A stretch of DNA of 36,646 nt, from contig CAKZVF010000009.1 of the NCBI GenBank assembly GCA_937921995.1, positions 1-36,646 on the forward strand, given 5' to 3'. The notes beneath the pieces are model-generated. The model did not search any database, had not been told where the DNA came from, and saw nothing but the letters and a program-made list of their open reading frames with translations. Shown here piece after piece: positions 16,647-26,390 of the stretch. Made by a program: the position numbers and the translations under genes. Origin of the DNA: an uncultured Pirellulaceae bacterium. Lineage in GTDB: Bacteria > Planctomycetota > Planctomycetia > Pirellulales > Pirellulaceae. Each line of letters starts with the position of its first letter. The stretch's first letter is position 1.

Positions 16647-17081
16647 ATGCCAGCACAATACGATCGTAGCGGATTGAAATTTATGTACCCCGATAACTGG
16701 GTGTTGTCGGACCAAGGTGATGTGGAATTACCCAGAGTCATTTCGCTGGAAACGCCTGACGGTGCGATTTGGTCGGTCCATTTGTTCTCTCCGGATGTGG
16801 ATCCCGATTTAATCATCAAGGACACCGTCAACGCGCTTGAGGAAACCTACCCTGATTTAGAAGTTTCGACGGCGGAGCATTCCTTCGCGCAGCATCCAGG
16901 CACCGCCATCGATACGATCTTCTTTTGTTTGGATTTTCTGGTGCGGATCAAACTGATGACGCTGCAAACCGACCAATATCAGGTATTGGCTTGGTATCAG
17001 GCGGAGGACCGAGACTTTGACAAACAGGAACAGGTTTTTCACGCGGTCACCACCAGCATGATGCAGTCTCTGGCTTCCTAA
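16647..17081 (+). CDS. Conserved hypothetical protein, small soluble domain
   Basis: 144 aa from the ATG at 16647. It opens AQYDRSGLKFMYPDNWVLSD, followed by SLETPDGAIWSVHLFSPDVD, and ends RDFDKQEQVFHAVTTSMMQS. This pattern (FxYPxNW near the start, a central SVHLF strand and an amphipathic terminal helix) resembles PsbP/DUF1795-like small alpha-beta proteins and similar proteins of other planctomycetes, where function is unknown. No signal peptide or TM helix. The in-frame extension upstream to 16470 looks non-coding. Confidence 0.75.
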   Translation: MPAQYDRSGLKFMYPDNWVLSDQGDVELPRVISLETPDGAIWSVHLFSPDVDPDLIIKDTVNALEETYPDLEVSTAEHSFAQHPGTAIDTIFFCLDFLVRIKLMTLQTDQYQVLAWYQAEDRDFDKQEQVFHAVTTSMMQSLAS

Positions 17082-17617
17082 CACGTCTGAGCCCAACCCC
17101 ACGCACATAAAATCTGGCCCACGAAAAAAGACCCGTCCGACGAATCGAACGAGCCTCATTTTCGGTCCCTTGGGTTCCCTGTGAAAAGCTGGCCAATGCT
17201 GAGTATTTAATCAGCGAGTTTCCACTTCTTAGTGGTGCGCCTTAGATTCACAGTTTGTCATCATGAAGGATGCTGCTTTGAGCTTCCTTTGACGAATCAG
17301 TTCTATCTGAAAGGAACTAATGCACAAGCCGTGCCAAACGGATAAAGATTTTGCAGTTGCGGGTTTCTATCGCAAAATCAGCTAAAGTCTCCACAGCGAG
17401 AGCGAGCTAGCAACGTTGCTGTTCGTTCAACCGTGTAACTTTTACCTGCTCGATTTTGCAAACCTGTAATCGTATGGTCTGAGATCGAGATAAACCGAAC
17501 GCAACAGCGCGGAATTAAGCCACAGAGTTCACAGAGAACACAGAGTTTCGCCGTTCACTACCTCTGTGATCTCTGTGGTTTAAATTTCTTTCGCACCGTC
17601 CGTTTCTGAATCGCCAA
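17082..17617. other. 536-bp intergenic region between convergent genes
   Basis: No gene seen. An A-run/hairpin/T-run arrangement at about 17123-17156 (AAAAAAGACCCG ... GAGCCTCATTTTC) could be a weak bidirectional terminator between the convergent genes. The other structure is the inverted repeat at 17520-17578. A 17401-17480 segment with short gcgagagcgagc and caacgttgctgttcg strings was inspected for a small RNA, but nothing could be supported. Confidence 0.45.
17520..17578. repeat. Imperfect inverted repeat of CACAGAG units
   Basis: The left arm ccacagagttcacagagaac plus acagag and the right arm cctctgtgatctctgtgg pair around a short loop. It lies 40 bp after the pyruvate kinase stop on the minus strand. 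Similar (ccacagag)n palindromes are common intergenic repeats in planctomycetes and other bacteria. It may serve as a transcription terminator or processing hairpin here. Confidence 0.7.
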
Positions 17618-19072
17618 TCAAGTCGTCGTGGCAACCAAAACGGAATCGTGAATTCCTTTGAGCACTTCGATATCGGTCACGATAACAAACGGCGTACCCG
17701 AGGCGAAATCGGTGTATTTCTTGGTCCAATCGTCCACGTACGTCCGAATAAAAACCTCCGTGATCGGAATCTCCGACAGCGTGGGGATGACGCCCCAAAA
17801 CAAACACATCCGACGGTAACTTTTGGGATCGTCGGTGACACAAAGCACGGGAATATAATCACGTTGCTTCGACTTCATCAACGCAGCGGTGGATGACGTA
17901 TTGAAGACAACAACCATTTCAGCGTTAACGCGCCGCGCGATCTGTGCCGACCCAAAGATGACGGCATCAAAAACATCCCAGCCTTGGTTTCCATCATGCG
18001 CGGTAACCTGTGACGAACTACCTCGAAATGACTCCTCCGTTTCCAACGCAATGTTGTTCATCATCTTCACCGCATTGACCGGATATTGTCCAATCGCAGT
18101 TTCACCGGACAACATGCAAGCATCAGCACCATCAAGAATCGCATTGGCAACATCGGTCACTTCGGCGCGTGTCGGCGTTTTGGAGGTGTGCATGCTTTCC
18201 AGCATCTGTGTCGCGACGATCACCGGTTTGCGATGCTGCAAGCAGCATTTGATAATTCGTTTCTGAGCACCCGGTGTTTTCTCAATCGCGATCTCGACCC
18301 CCAAATCACCGCGCGCGACCATGATGCCGTTGGATGCTTTGACGATCGCCTCAAGATTCTCCAACGCCTCGGCTTTCTCAATTTTCGCGATCGCTAAAGC
18401 ATGACTGTTGTTGCTGGCTAACAGACTCTTGAGCTGATTGATGTCGTCCGCCTTGGAAACAAAGCTCAGACTGACAAAGTCCACGTTTTGCCCTGCTGCC
18501 CAGACGGCTTTTCCGATGTCCTTTTCGCCGAGCGCCGGAACGCTTAGCGACGTGGCCGGCAAATTGACGCCCTGCCGAGAACGAACAGTTCCACCGTCAA
18601 CAACGACACAAGTAAGTTCATCCGCCGTTTTTCCGGTGACGGTCAATCGAGCGATTCCGTCGGCTAACACGATCGCGTCGCCAACACTCACTTCGTCGAT
18701 CATCGGTTCGTAAAGACACGTCAGTTCATCCGGTGCCTTTGACTCAGTGCCTCTCACGAATCGAACCACTTCATCGTCGACCAGATTGATCGGTTCGTTG
18801 AGCAGTTTCCCCAGCCGAATTTTGGGGCCCGCCAAATCGACCAAGATCCCCACAGGCACTTGAAGTTCATCGGCGACTTTGCGGATGTTGGTGATCGCCA
18901 ATTCATGGTCTTCTCTCGTTCCATGTGCCATGTTGAGGCGAAAGACATCGACGCCAGCAATGATCAGTTCCGCTAACACTTCCGGCGTGCGACAGGCCGG
19001 GCCAACGGTGGCAACGATCTTAGTGCGAGCAAAATTGCTGATGGTTTTGTATTTGGTCAAATTACTATCCAT
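17618..19072 (-). CDS. pyk: Pyruvate kinase
   Basis: 484 aa. Converts phosphoenolpyruvate and ADP to pyruvate and ATP, the last step of glycolysis. All core motifs are present: KIVATVGPA near the N-terminus, RLNMAHG, LVDLAGPKIR, the active-site signature LAIAKIEKAEAL, MVARGDLGVEI, PVIVATQMLESM and PTRAEVTDVANAILDGADAC followed by MLSGETAIGQYP. The B domain (about 80-170) is of normal length and the C-terminal regulatory domain is complete. It is transcribed alone, leftward, with the CACAGAG inverted repeat just after its stop. Confidence 0.97.
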   Translation of the reverse strand: MDSNLTKYKTISNFARTKIVATVGPACRTPEVLAELIIAGVDVFRLNMAHGTREDHELAITNIRKVADELQVPVGILVDLAGPKIRLGKLLNEPINLVDDEVVRFVRGTESKAPDELTCLYEPMIDEVSVGDAIVLADGIARLTVTGKTADELTCVVVDGGTVRSRQGVNLPATSLSVPALGEKDIGKAVWAAGQNVDFVSLSFVSKADDINQLKSLLASNNSHALAIAKIEKAEALENLEAIVKASNGIMVARGDLGVEIAIEKTPGAQKRIIKCCLQHRKPVIVATQMLESMHTSKTPTRAEVTDVANAILDGADACMLSGETAIGQYPVNAVKMMNNIALETEESFRGSSSQVTAHDGNQGWDVFDAVIFGSAQIARRVNAEMVVVFNTSSTAALMKSKQRDYIPVLCVTDDPKSYRRMCLFWGVIPTLSEIPITEVFIRTYVDDWTKKYTDFASGTPFVIVTDIEVLKGIHDSVLVATTT

Positions 19073-19350
19073 GAAATGTGGCTTGAGGTTCCGTCTGTTA
19101 TTGTACCTTTGTTGGCCGAAGTACGAATAGCAACACGATGCTTTCAGCGCTGGGTTTTATCATGGAGGCGCCAACGCACCATGGGCATGATGAGCGCCCG
19201 TTATCGGGGGCTGAGGGAAAGATTTCCGCAGGACGGGTTACCAGCAAAAAAGGCGGAGCTTCCGTCAGCCGATGTGGGTGCGAAAGTCGTGTGAGAATGT
19301 TGGAAGTTCTGGGCGGGGAGGTTCGTCCGCGGCCGGTTTTAAAAGACAGG

Positions 19351-22300
19351 CTAATTTTTGCTGCGGTTTCTGGCGCGTTTAAACGCGCGGTATCCGGGCG
19401 CGATCTCTTGGGGCGGGCGGTTGACGGCGCTGTCAGTGTTGAACCCCTCTTTTTTATCACTGAAACCTCGCACCTTGGCTTGGCGATCGTCTGAGGAGAG
19501 CCCCAGACTCTTCAGCGCTTTGTCGTACCTTTGCCGAGCGACGGGGTCGCCTGTTTCAGCTGCCGATTTCATTTGCTGCCAGCGATCCAAGAATTGATTG
19601 AGGTCCTCTTTACTCCAATTGAGCTCCTTCAGTAGTTCCGGGTCGGGATCAAAACGTTCCTGCTCCAAGCGTTTCAAAACCATGTCGGTTGCTTTTTTGG
19701 AGTGTTCGATATTCTCTTTCTCAGCGATCGTCTCCCCACCGGGTCCACTGCCGGGACTGCCACCAGATTTTCCTGAGGAACTGGAGGATTGCGATTCCGA
19801 AGACGATTGCGATCCGCTTGACTGCCCTTCGCCGGTTGCACCTTCGCCACCGGATTCTCCGCCCGATTCTCCGCCCGATTCTCCACCTGATTCTCCGCCC
19901 GATTCTCCACCTGATTCTCCGCCTGATTCTCCGCCTGATCCACCACCGGATTCTCCGCCAGCTTCGCCTGCTTGATCTCCACCTGATTTTTGCTGGCTGC
20001 TGCTACCTTCGCCCGCTTCTTGGGATGGCTTTGCACCTTCCTCGGAAGATTTCCCCGCGCTACCACTTTCACCGCCGCCAGATTCACCCGACGATTGTTG
20101 ATTTTCGTTTGAGGAATCCGATGCCGCGTCGCCGGGATCATTACCGCCGGTCTCATCACTTTGGCCCGTGTTTGAGTCATCAGAACTGGCACCTTCTTGC
20201 GACTGATCGCCCGTTTGATTCCCCGAAGATCCTTTCGCCGTGCCGTTTTGCTGGCCTTGTGAACTGCTGCTTTTGCCATCGCCGCGCTGAGCATTATTGT
20301 CGGCACCTTGAGCATCTTGAGGTGGCTGCTGGTCGTCCTGTTGCATGGAACCGGTGCCTTCGGATTGGCGCGGGTTCTCTTGGTTGGGATCGGTGCCGCG
20401 TCCGGTGTTCTGCTCAGCCGGTTGCTGGTCTTGACCACCACTTTTCTCTCCCGTACCGCTCCCGTCCTTGGACTTCTCCTCCTTCATGATCTCTTCCATG
20501 CGCGACATCACGTCGCCATCAGCCGCGTCATCGCTGAGCGGTTTTCGCGCTCCGGTGTCGCCATCGTTACCGTTTTGTTGAGCACTTTGGCCCTCGCTTC
20601 GTTGGGAGTCCACCTCGGATCCAGCGTTTTGATTACCGGCACCTTGTTCAGCGCGATCGGCGCGATCGGTTGGTGGGCTTTGTGATGCATCGCCTTGCGT
20701 GTTATTGCCCCGCGATCCATTTTCTTCGGAGCCCGAACTAGATGGGTCGTTTTGATTTGAAACTGCGCCCCCGCCCTCCTGTTGCGAACCCGATTCGCTG
20801 CCGCCGGTTTCGGAATTCTCAGTCCCGGCTCCTTCGTTAATCGCGCTATCGCCTTGGCTGCCACCCGCATCCTGATTGCCATTTTGTTGATCCGACTCTG
20901 ACGCCGAATCGCCGCCACCGCCTTCGTCAGCACTACCTTGGTCACCCGGCTGTTGGCCGGCTTCTTGGCCGCCGGATTCCGATTCCCCTGCTTCGCTGGA
21001 TTCTCCTCCCTCTTCGCCCGATTCCACAGCAGCACCCGATCCACCTTCATCTTCCGACTGTCCTTCATCTCCGGATTCGCTTGGGGCACCTTCATCACCG
21101 CCCGAAGAAGAACCTGAGTCTCCGGATTCGCCGGAATCGCCACTGTCTGATTCGTCTTGATCACCCTGTTCAGGCGAATCGTTCTGCTGCGAATTCTCTT
21201 CTCCTTTACTTGGATCAGAGTCCGCCGAAGGTTGGGGGTTCTCCACCGCGTCTAGAATTTCGATCTGGTACTGCCGCGTGATCGTCTGATTGGGATCCAG
21301 CGCTCCACTGAGGTAACTGGTGCGATTATCACTGGCCGTCGCGGTGAACAAAACTGTCTCGCCCGCCCGCAAAAAGTGATCCTTGGGTGTAAACTGAAAT
21401 TGCCCACGCACGCGTTTCTTACCATCTTCGGATTGAAGGGGTAACTTTGTTTTTCGAAACACATTCGTGCCATTGTTTTGCATCTCCAGTTCAATCGAAC
21501 TGATGCCGTAATCGGTGTCGGTCGCCCTCACGTCAATCAACAAGGTATCGTTGACCGGCAGACGAACCGAATTCTGGATGGGGTTAAGCACTTCAATCTG
21601 CGGCGCGAGATCAGCAATAATGCGCAGCGCATGTACGTTTGCATTCTGGTTCGCATCATCCTCGGTACTGAGGAACTTCAAACGAAAGTGCGTTGCCCGT
21701 TGCTTCTGCGCTTGATAGTTATAAATAGCGTGGAACTCGCCATGAGCCTCCATTTCATTGGCCGTCATCGAAACCGACTCAACGACCACGAATTCATTAG
21801 GGTCCTTGGGGTTCTTCACCAGCAATTCAATGTAAGCCAATTTGATTGGCAAGTTCGCGCGAGCGTTCACCTTGATCAGGCTGCCTTCGACCGCTTCGAT
21901 CGTTCCTTGGCCTGAAACGGTTTCCGGTGGCAGCAGCGTATAAGCTGGCGGCGTGATTTCGGCCGTGGTCAGCGCGATCGAGGGATTGGGTCGGACGACG
22001 ATTTCGTAATCGGGAGAAGCCCCATCCCGCGCTACCACTCTATAAATCAGCCCCCGCACAACGCCGCCCTGTTCGGTCGCCAACGTGGCTTCGTAACGGT
22101 TACTGGAGGTGGTCTGAGGATGCATCGGCAAAACCTGATCCACCACCTGACCGTCAACCGTCGAATAAACCAATTGAACGTCTTCGGGGCTGAACTGACC
22201 TTTGATCGTCGCCGACACAACGACAGGTTCTCCGAAGAAAATTTCTTGGTCGCCCGGACTGACATCGGTAACTTGAACAATCGACGGTGCCGCCGCCTTC

Positions 22301-22890
22301 GCCGAAGGGAGCAAAATTCTTGAGAAGGACTGCAGCGGATCTTTCGGAGACAACATCCAATAAAAAGCAACAAAAGCAATCAGCCCCAACAGATAAAAAC
22401 CAATCCGAATGATCGACGACCGGTCGACCGTGGCGTCCTCGGGAACAGTTTGCAAATCAATCGCCGCTTGCTTGGTAACCGCATCCATGACCGCGGTGTG
22501 GGTTGCTTTGGGCTGCCGCCGCAGCGACACATAGTTCAACAGACTGTTTTTGAAAGTCGGCTGAAATTCTTCGATCATTTTGGCGGCGTAGTCCGGATGA
22601 ATCTTCCGCAGCAGCAACGGGCAAATCGTGAAACCTAAATAGCCAACCGTTGCCCCGACCAGAAAGATAAAACTCAGCCACCGCGCGACGGAATTGAATG
22701 ACCAAACCCAAGCATCCACCAACGCCATCAATTGCAGAAATCCGACCACAAAAATGGTCACCACCAACAGATGCGTGATCAACTCCGTGGACTTGACTTG
22801 TCGGCGAGTTTTGTCCAGCTGCCGGTTGACGTAACGATGCACTTGCGCGGACTGCGAACGTTGAGCGTTACTGGATGCGCGAGTCGACAT
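19351..22890 (-). CDS. DUF4175-like giant membrane protein with Ser/Gly/Glu-rich low-complexity region
   Basis: 1179 aa from the ATG at 22890 (an AGGAC-like site 7 nt upstream); an extension to 22977 looks spurious. Three hydrophobic helices lie near the N-terminus (about 37-62, 71-93 and 161-180). A ~360-residue periplasmic region follows with beta-strand-rich segments such as EITPPAYTLLPPETVSGQG. Residues about 550-1045 are almost purely Gly/Ser/Glu/Gln/Asp/Asn, including a run of GGES units. The last ~130 residues are helical and conserved-looking (ATDMVLKRLEQERFDPDPEL, ELNWSKEDLNQFLDRWQQM). Similar proteins in planctomycetes are misnamed after circumsporozoite protein because of the low-complexity tract. 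It follows an anti-sigma/sigma pair in the same orientation. Function unknown; possibly envelope-associated. Confidence 0.85.
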   Translation of the reverse strand: MSTRASSNAQRSQSAQVHRYVNRQLDKTRRQVKSTELITHLLVVTIFVVGFLQLMALVDAWVWSFNSVARWLSFIFLVGATVGYLGFTICPLLLRKIHPDYAAKMIEEFQPTFKNSLLNYVSLRRQPKATHTAVMDAVTKQAAIDLQTVPEDATVDRSSIIRIGFYLLGLIAFVAFYWMLSPKDPLQSFSRILLPSAKAAAPSIVQVTDVSPGDQEIFFGEPVVVSATIKGQFSPEDVQLVYSTVDGQVVDQVLPMHPQTTSSNRYEATLATEQGGVVRGLIYRVVARDGASPDYEIVVRPNPSIALTTAEITPPAYTLLPPETVSGQGTIEAVEGSLIKVNARANLPIKLAYIELLVKNPKDPNEFVVVESVSMTANEMEAHGEFHAIYNYQAQKQRATHFRLKFLSTEDDANQNANVHALRIIADLAPQIEVLNPIQNSVRLPVNDTLLIDVRATDTDYGISSIELEMQNNGTNVFRKTKLPLQSEDGKKRVRGQFQFTPKDHFLRAGETVLFTATASDNRTSYLSGALDPNQTITRQYQIEILDAVENPQPSADSDPSKGEENSQQNDSPEQGDQDESDSGDSGESGDSGSSSGGDEGAPSESGDEGQSEDEGGSGAAVESGEEGGESSEAGESESGGQEAGQQPGDQGSADEGGGGDSASESDQQNGNQDAGGSQGDSAINEGAGTENSETGGSESGSQQEGGGAVSNQNDPSSSGSEENGSRGNNTQGDASQSPPTDRADRAEQGAGNQNAGSEVDSQRSEGQSAQQNGNDGDTGARKPLSDDAADGDVMSRMEEIMKEEKSKDGSGTGEKSGGQDQQPAEQNTGRGTDPNQENPRQSEGTGSMQQDDQQPPQDAQGADNNAQRGDGKSSSSQGQQNGTAKGSSGNQTGDQSQEGASSDDSNTGQSDETGGNDPGDAASDSSNENQQSSGESGGGESGSAGKSSEEGAKPSQEAGEGSSSQQKSGGDQAGEAGGESGGGSGGESGGESGGESGGESGGESGGESGGESGGEGATGEGQSSGSQSSSESQSSSSSGKSGGSPGSGPGGETIAEKENIEHSKKATDMVLKRLEQERFDPDPELLKELNWSKEDLNQFLDRWQQMKSAAETGDPVARQRYDKALKSLGLSSDDRQAKVRGFSDKKEGFNTDSAVNRPPQEIAPGYRAFKRARNRSKN
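19846..19965. repeat. 12-bp tandem coding repeat (GGES units)
   Basis: About nine near-identical 12-bp units (ccgcccgattct or ccacctgattct on the plus strand) encode GGES GGES repeats in the DUF4175-like protein. Synonymous third-base changes between units show the array has been kept in frame. Confidence 0.85.
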
Positions 22891-23080
22891 CGAGAGTCCT
22901 GAGTTGATTGGTATCGTCGGAAAAGAACGGGTCGAACAGCGGGCGTTTAAACGACCTTCTAAATTCTTATCGGCCACGCCCGCGATCTATCTTAATCTAG
23001 CATAATCGCCCGGGGATACTTGAGGGTTTTTGCTAGGGTTGGCTTTCCCAAACCGCACATTTTCGCCCCTTCACAACCGT

Positions 23081-24472
23081 TTACTTAAGCCTCAGACGCT
23101 TCTTACGATACAGTTCTTTCAGCTCCACCTTCCAATCACTTGGCGACAAACTGTCAAGTTCGTCCCGTTGTGCTTTGGGCAGCCCTTCGTAAAACTCGCG
23201 CAACCGCTCCGGGTCGATGTTGAATTTCGATTGATTGGCAGCGTCGATCCAATTGACGATCAATGATTTCTGCAGTTCCTGAGATTCGTAGCTGTCCAGA
23301 ATTTCCTGCGCATCCAAAGACAATTTCGTTCGCAAACGATGCTCTTCTTTTTCGTCGATCAAACTTTCCACTTCCTCCGGAGCCCACTGACACATGAAGC
23401 GAATTTTCTGCGTGAGCGAGGATCGCTGAAACTGCCGGAACCGACTCGCCGGTGGATCTTTGCCACCGGACTGTTTGCGATACACTTTGACATATAGATT
23501 ACTCACCGCGTTTTGAATCTTAGGTCTGTTTTGCTTCAAGAACCCTTCGTACCATTTGAAGAACGAGACCGCATCGGTGGCCGGCAACATCGTTGCTCCA
23601 GCCTTACCGAATTTCTGAATATTCTGCTGCCCAATCTTTTCCGCAATCATTTCGATGCGCGTGTCGATATCGACCTCGTCCAGCACCTCAATCCGCTCGG
23701 TCGGGCCCAGCGACTTCAGCCAATCGTAGTAGGCGACCATTGTCTTGGCCAACTGATTCTTATTCTCCTGATTGAGCAACTGTTGATGGAATTTTTCGGT
23801 TGCTTGCTTACGATCATCCGGAAGCTGCTCAAATTTCTCTTGACTGCGTTTCAGGGCTTCGATCTGTTCGGGCTGCATTTCGTCCAGCCTCAACCGGCGG
23901 TCCTTGATCGTCTCCATGGAGAGACTGTCTTCGCGCTTCTCATCCATGTCCGGCATCAGCTGTGAAGAGTCCATGGGAAACGAAAGGGCAACTTCGCGTG
24001 TGAACAATGATGCTTCGTTTAGTCGCGTCAGAAAGTCGATGTCAAAATTCATTTTTGAATAGCGGTCGTGATTCTCAATCAATGGCAAATCGCGAATCAA
24101 CTGGCGATACGGAGCGGTGATCTGCTGATTGGTCACGGCATAGCCCGAGGCGAAAACAGCGCCCGGCAGCAATAAAAACATCGCCAATTTCGTCAACAAC
24201 CCTTTGCCCACCCACGACTTCTTTCTCAGGTCACGGTCGGAATCCTGAACCGCCATCTCCATCGTCGTCTTCACAAAGTCATCGTATCCCTGCGTCGGCG
24301 GCAGCACATCCAACAGATCCCAACTCTGCTGCAGCTTCTGCATTTGAGCAAGATAGTCCGGATCATTCTGCAAACGTTCTTCGACTTCAGACAACGCTTC
24401 CCCCGAAAGCTCGCCGTCAAGGTAAGCCGTGAGTTCTTCGTAGATCAGGATTTGTGTTTCTTCTTCGGACAT
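23081..24472 (-). CDS. Membrane anti-sigma-factor-like protein with large helical periplasmic domain
   Basis: 463 aa. The N-terminus YEELTAYLDGELSGEALSEV then EERLQNDPDY is the anti-sigma/zinc-finger-like helical motif (E-x-x-x-x-YLDGEL). A transmembrane helix lies at about 92-112 (LLTKLAMFLLLPGAVFASGY). The following ~350 residues are charged and mostly helical, with repeated LP-x-x-x-x-x-x-L/LGPTERIEVLDE-type elements. It lies 123 nt after the ECF sigma gene 24596-25276 and before the DUF4175-like gene, all leftward. Likely role: membrane sequestration of that sigma factor, with the long periplasmic domain as sensor. Confidence 0.82.
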   Translation of the reverse strand: MSEEETQILIYEELTAYLDGELSGEALSEVEERLQNDPDYLAQMQKLQQSWDLLDVLPPTQGYDDFVKTTMEMAVQDSDRDLRKKSWVGKGLLTKLAMFLLLPGAVFASGYAVTNQQITAPYRQLIRDLPLIENHDRYSKMNFDIDFLTRLNEASLFTREVALSFPMDSSQLMPDMDEKREDSLSMETIKDRRLRLDEMQPEQIEALKRSQEKFEQLPDDRKQATEKFHQQLLNQENKNQLAKTMVAYYDWLKSLGPTERIEVLDEVDIDTRIEMIAEKIGQQNIQKFGKAGATMLPATDAVSFFKWYEGFLKQNRPKIQNAVSNLYVKVYRKQSGGKDPPASRFRQFQRSSLTQKIRFMCQWAPEEVESLIDEKEEHRLRTKLSLDAQEILDSYESQELQKSLIVNWIDAANQSKFNIDPERLREFYEGLPKAQRDELDSLSPSDWKVELKELYRKKRLRLK

Positions 24473-24595
24473 CGGAGAGCGTGTTTACTGATAATACAAA
24501 AGGAGAGATAAAATTCGGGAGGAAACGATTTGTACTAATACGATGGGACCGCTGCGAACTTTTGATTTACGGTTGATTCATTTTTGATTTGCCGT

Positions 24596-25276
24596 CTATG
24601 TGTCCTCATCATCTTCGGCAGTAGCAATAACCCCAGGAATGATTCCGTTTTCAACATAGGGTTCCAAAATGGTTTTCAGTCGCACCCGAGCACGCGACAG
24701 CAGCGACTTCACCGCCTGCGTGCTCAATTCCATCGTGTCGGCAATCTCCTGATAGCTCATCCCTTCAAACTTCGATAACAACATCGCCATGCGCTGACGA
24801 TCGCCCAACTGTTCAATGGCGCTACGCATCATTTCTGCCATCTCATCACGCGCAACCTGCCGCGCCGGCATCAGTGCGCTTTTTTCTTTGGCCATCGTGT
24901 CCAGCGGCCGCACCGGCATGGTGCCCGATGGCGAATTGGTCAAATTGACTTCCTTCCGGCGAGCACGTTTGGAAAGCGCCGTACTGGCCACGTTGTGCGT
25001 GATCGTAAACAACCACGTCGAAAACTTAGCCATCGGAACGTAACGCTTGCGGGCTCGGTAAACCCGCAGGAAGACTTCCTGAGCCAAATCTTCGGCTTGG
25101 TCTTTGTTTGAAACCAGATGTCGCAGGATTCCGACCAATCGACTTTGATATTTTTGGACAAGTTCCTCAAAAGCCGCCGCATCGTCGTCCCGCACCCTGA
25201 GCATCAGACGAACGTCGGGGTCGAGCAGTTCGTACTTTTTGGCCAGTCGTTCTTTTTTTTCTTCGTCGGTCGGCAT
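24596..25276 (-). CDS. ECF-family RNA polymerase sigma factor
   Basis: 226 aa. Region 2 (about 30-105) has FEELVQKYQSRLVGILRHLV, DQAEDLAQEVFLRVYRARKR and FSTWLFTITHNVASTALSKR. Region 4 (about 150-210) has IEQLGDRQRMAMLLSKFEGM and the helix-turn-helix SYQEIADTMELSTQAVKSLL followed by SRARVRLK. The linker and acidic C-terminal tail are slightly long for the family. It precedes a membrane anti-sigma-like gene, forming a second complete sigma module in this window. Confidence 0.95.
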   Translation of the reverse strand: MPTDEEKKERLAKKYELLDPDVRLMLRVRDDDAAAFEELVQKYQSRLVGILRHLVSNKDQAEDLAQEVFLRVYRARKRYVPMAKFSTWLFTITHNVASTALSKRARRKEVNLTNSPSGTMPVRPLDTMAKEKSALMPARQVARDEMAEMMRSAIEQLGDRQRMAMLLSKFEGMSYQEIADTMELSTQAVKSLLSRARVRLKTILEPYVENGIIPGVIATAEDDEDT

Positions 25277-25446
25277 TGGTATAGCTTAAGCCGACCCTTG
25301 TCCGATGCCAACGCGCCTATTCTCTACAATTCTTGATCAGAAGGTTATAATTACCAGCAAAATCAGAAGCACCTACGTTTAATTTCGATAAAGGTGATAA
25401 GGTTGCGGTTAGCGATCACTCTTAGCGGACTACCACAGGCATACCC

Positions 25447-25728
25447 ATGGACTTAGACGAGAATATTTGCCTGTGCTTCCACGTGACGTTGAGGAAGGTC
25501 AAAAAGTTCATTCGGCTTGAGAAACCCATCCGGGCCAGCCAAATCAGCCAGTGCTACGGTGCCGGGACCGGCTGCGGATGGTGCCGCCCCTATCTGGAAA
25601 AATTACTGGCCGAATCGAATTCAGCAGAGGGACCTACCACGAACCTTGAGGATCTTTCACCGGACGCCTACGCCGAGCTCCGGAAATCCTACGTTGACCA
25701 AGGTCACGGCGCGCCGCCAAAGGGGTGA
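25447..25728 (+). CDS. BFD-like [2Fe-2S] ferredoxin domain protein
   Basis: 93 aa. Cysteines at residues 8, 10, 43 and 46 give C-x-C-x32-C-x2-C, practically the spacing of bacterioferritin-associated ferredoxin (Bfd), with the usual YGAGTGCGWC context. It should bind one [2Fe-2S] cluster. Bfd proteins donate electrons to release iron from bacterioferritin; the same domain also occurs in nitrite reductases and other redox enzymes. The C-terminal ~35 residues are an acidic extension not present in classical Bfd. No bacterioferritin gene is nearby. It is a lone plus-strand gene, divergent from the sigma factor. Confidence 0.85.
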   Translation: MDLDENICLCFHVTLRKVKKFIRLEKPIRASQISQCYGAGTGCGWCRPYLEKLLAESNSAEGPTTNLEDLSPDAYAELRKSYVDQGHGAPPKG

Positions 25729-25808
25729 GAATTTCTTTGACGGGCGGCGGTACAAGGAAGACAAAATTGGAGATCTTTCGATCGAACAACTTCTTCACTC
25801 TCATCATT

Positions 25809-26390
25809 TTATTTAGCGATTTCTTGAAAAGCAAAAGGACAGTTTGCCGCATTATTCGGCCGCTTTTTCCACTTCCTATTTGCTAACCTTCTTTTTCGCC
25901 GCCCGCCGGGCACGCCATGCCGCTTTATTGGCTGCCGCTTGTTTTTCTCGCATCTTCTTTTCCCTGCCCTGCTAATCATGGGATCACGCCACTTTTTTAA
26001 ATCAGAACAGGTTCGGCATGCCATGTGTGTAACGGAATCCCCTTTCGTGAAACCGTTGGGGACGCCTAGGTCGCTCGTGATATAAACATTCGGATCTGCC
26101 CCCGCTCTCAATAGCATTTCAAATCGCGGCAGCTTCTCATCAGGGAACGCCCACATCAATGGCGTCATATTGCCTTTGCCTTTCGCATTGACATCCACAC
26201 CTCCGGCAATCAACGCCTCGATCGCGCGGCAAAGTTCTATCACTTTCGGGTCAGCGAAAAAACCTTCTGCCTTCCAACCCAACTTTTGATGCAACGTCTT
26301 CTCCGAGACTTGAGCATCGCAACCGGTGGATGCGGACAGCATTGCCGCAATCAAACTTAAAACGATGACGAAATTACATTTTGCGCACAT
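25809..26390 (-). pseudogene. Decayed duplicate of the ankyrin lipoprotein gene
   Basis: The first ~130 codons are nearly identical to the gene at 26452-27471, including the signal peptide and lipobox STGC. Three lesions separate them: a 24-bp in-frame deletion (8 codons, EKDDLKEI) between two ctcgatc repeats; a deletion of roughly 430 bp removing the middle ankyrin repeats after THMACRT; and a frameshift after DPMISRAGK. In the restored frame the end reads KMREKQAAANKAAW and stops at 25876, matching the intact paralogue. The GGAGAG site and ATG are preserved, so a 193-aa hybrid could still be made. The last codons before its start resemble the end of the RTX gene (PVFSGE, stop), so the duplicated unit included that gene's 3' end. 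Confidence 0.85.

Noticed and set aside
19138..19494. Plus-strand 118-aa frame between pyruvate kinase and the DUF4175-like gene
   Set aside because: It overlaps the 3' end of the DUF4175-like gene on the other strand and has no recognisable features.
19846..19965. CRISPR-like regular repeat
   Set aside because: Units are contiguous without spacers and encode in-frame GGES repeats.
19598..20685. Long open frames antisense or shifted to the DUF4175-like gene (up to 266 aa)
   Set aside because: They are a by-product of the biased Gly/Ser/Glu codons, with Arg/Pro/His/Leu-rich products and no domains.
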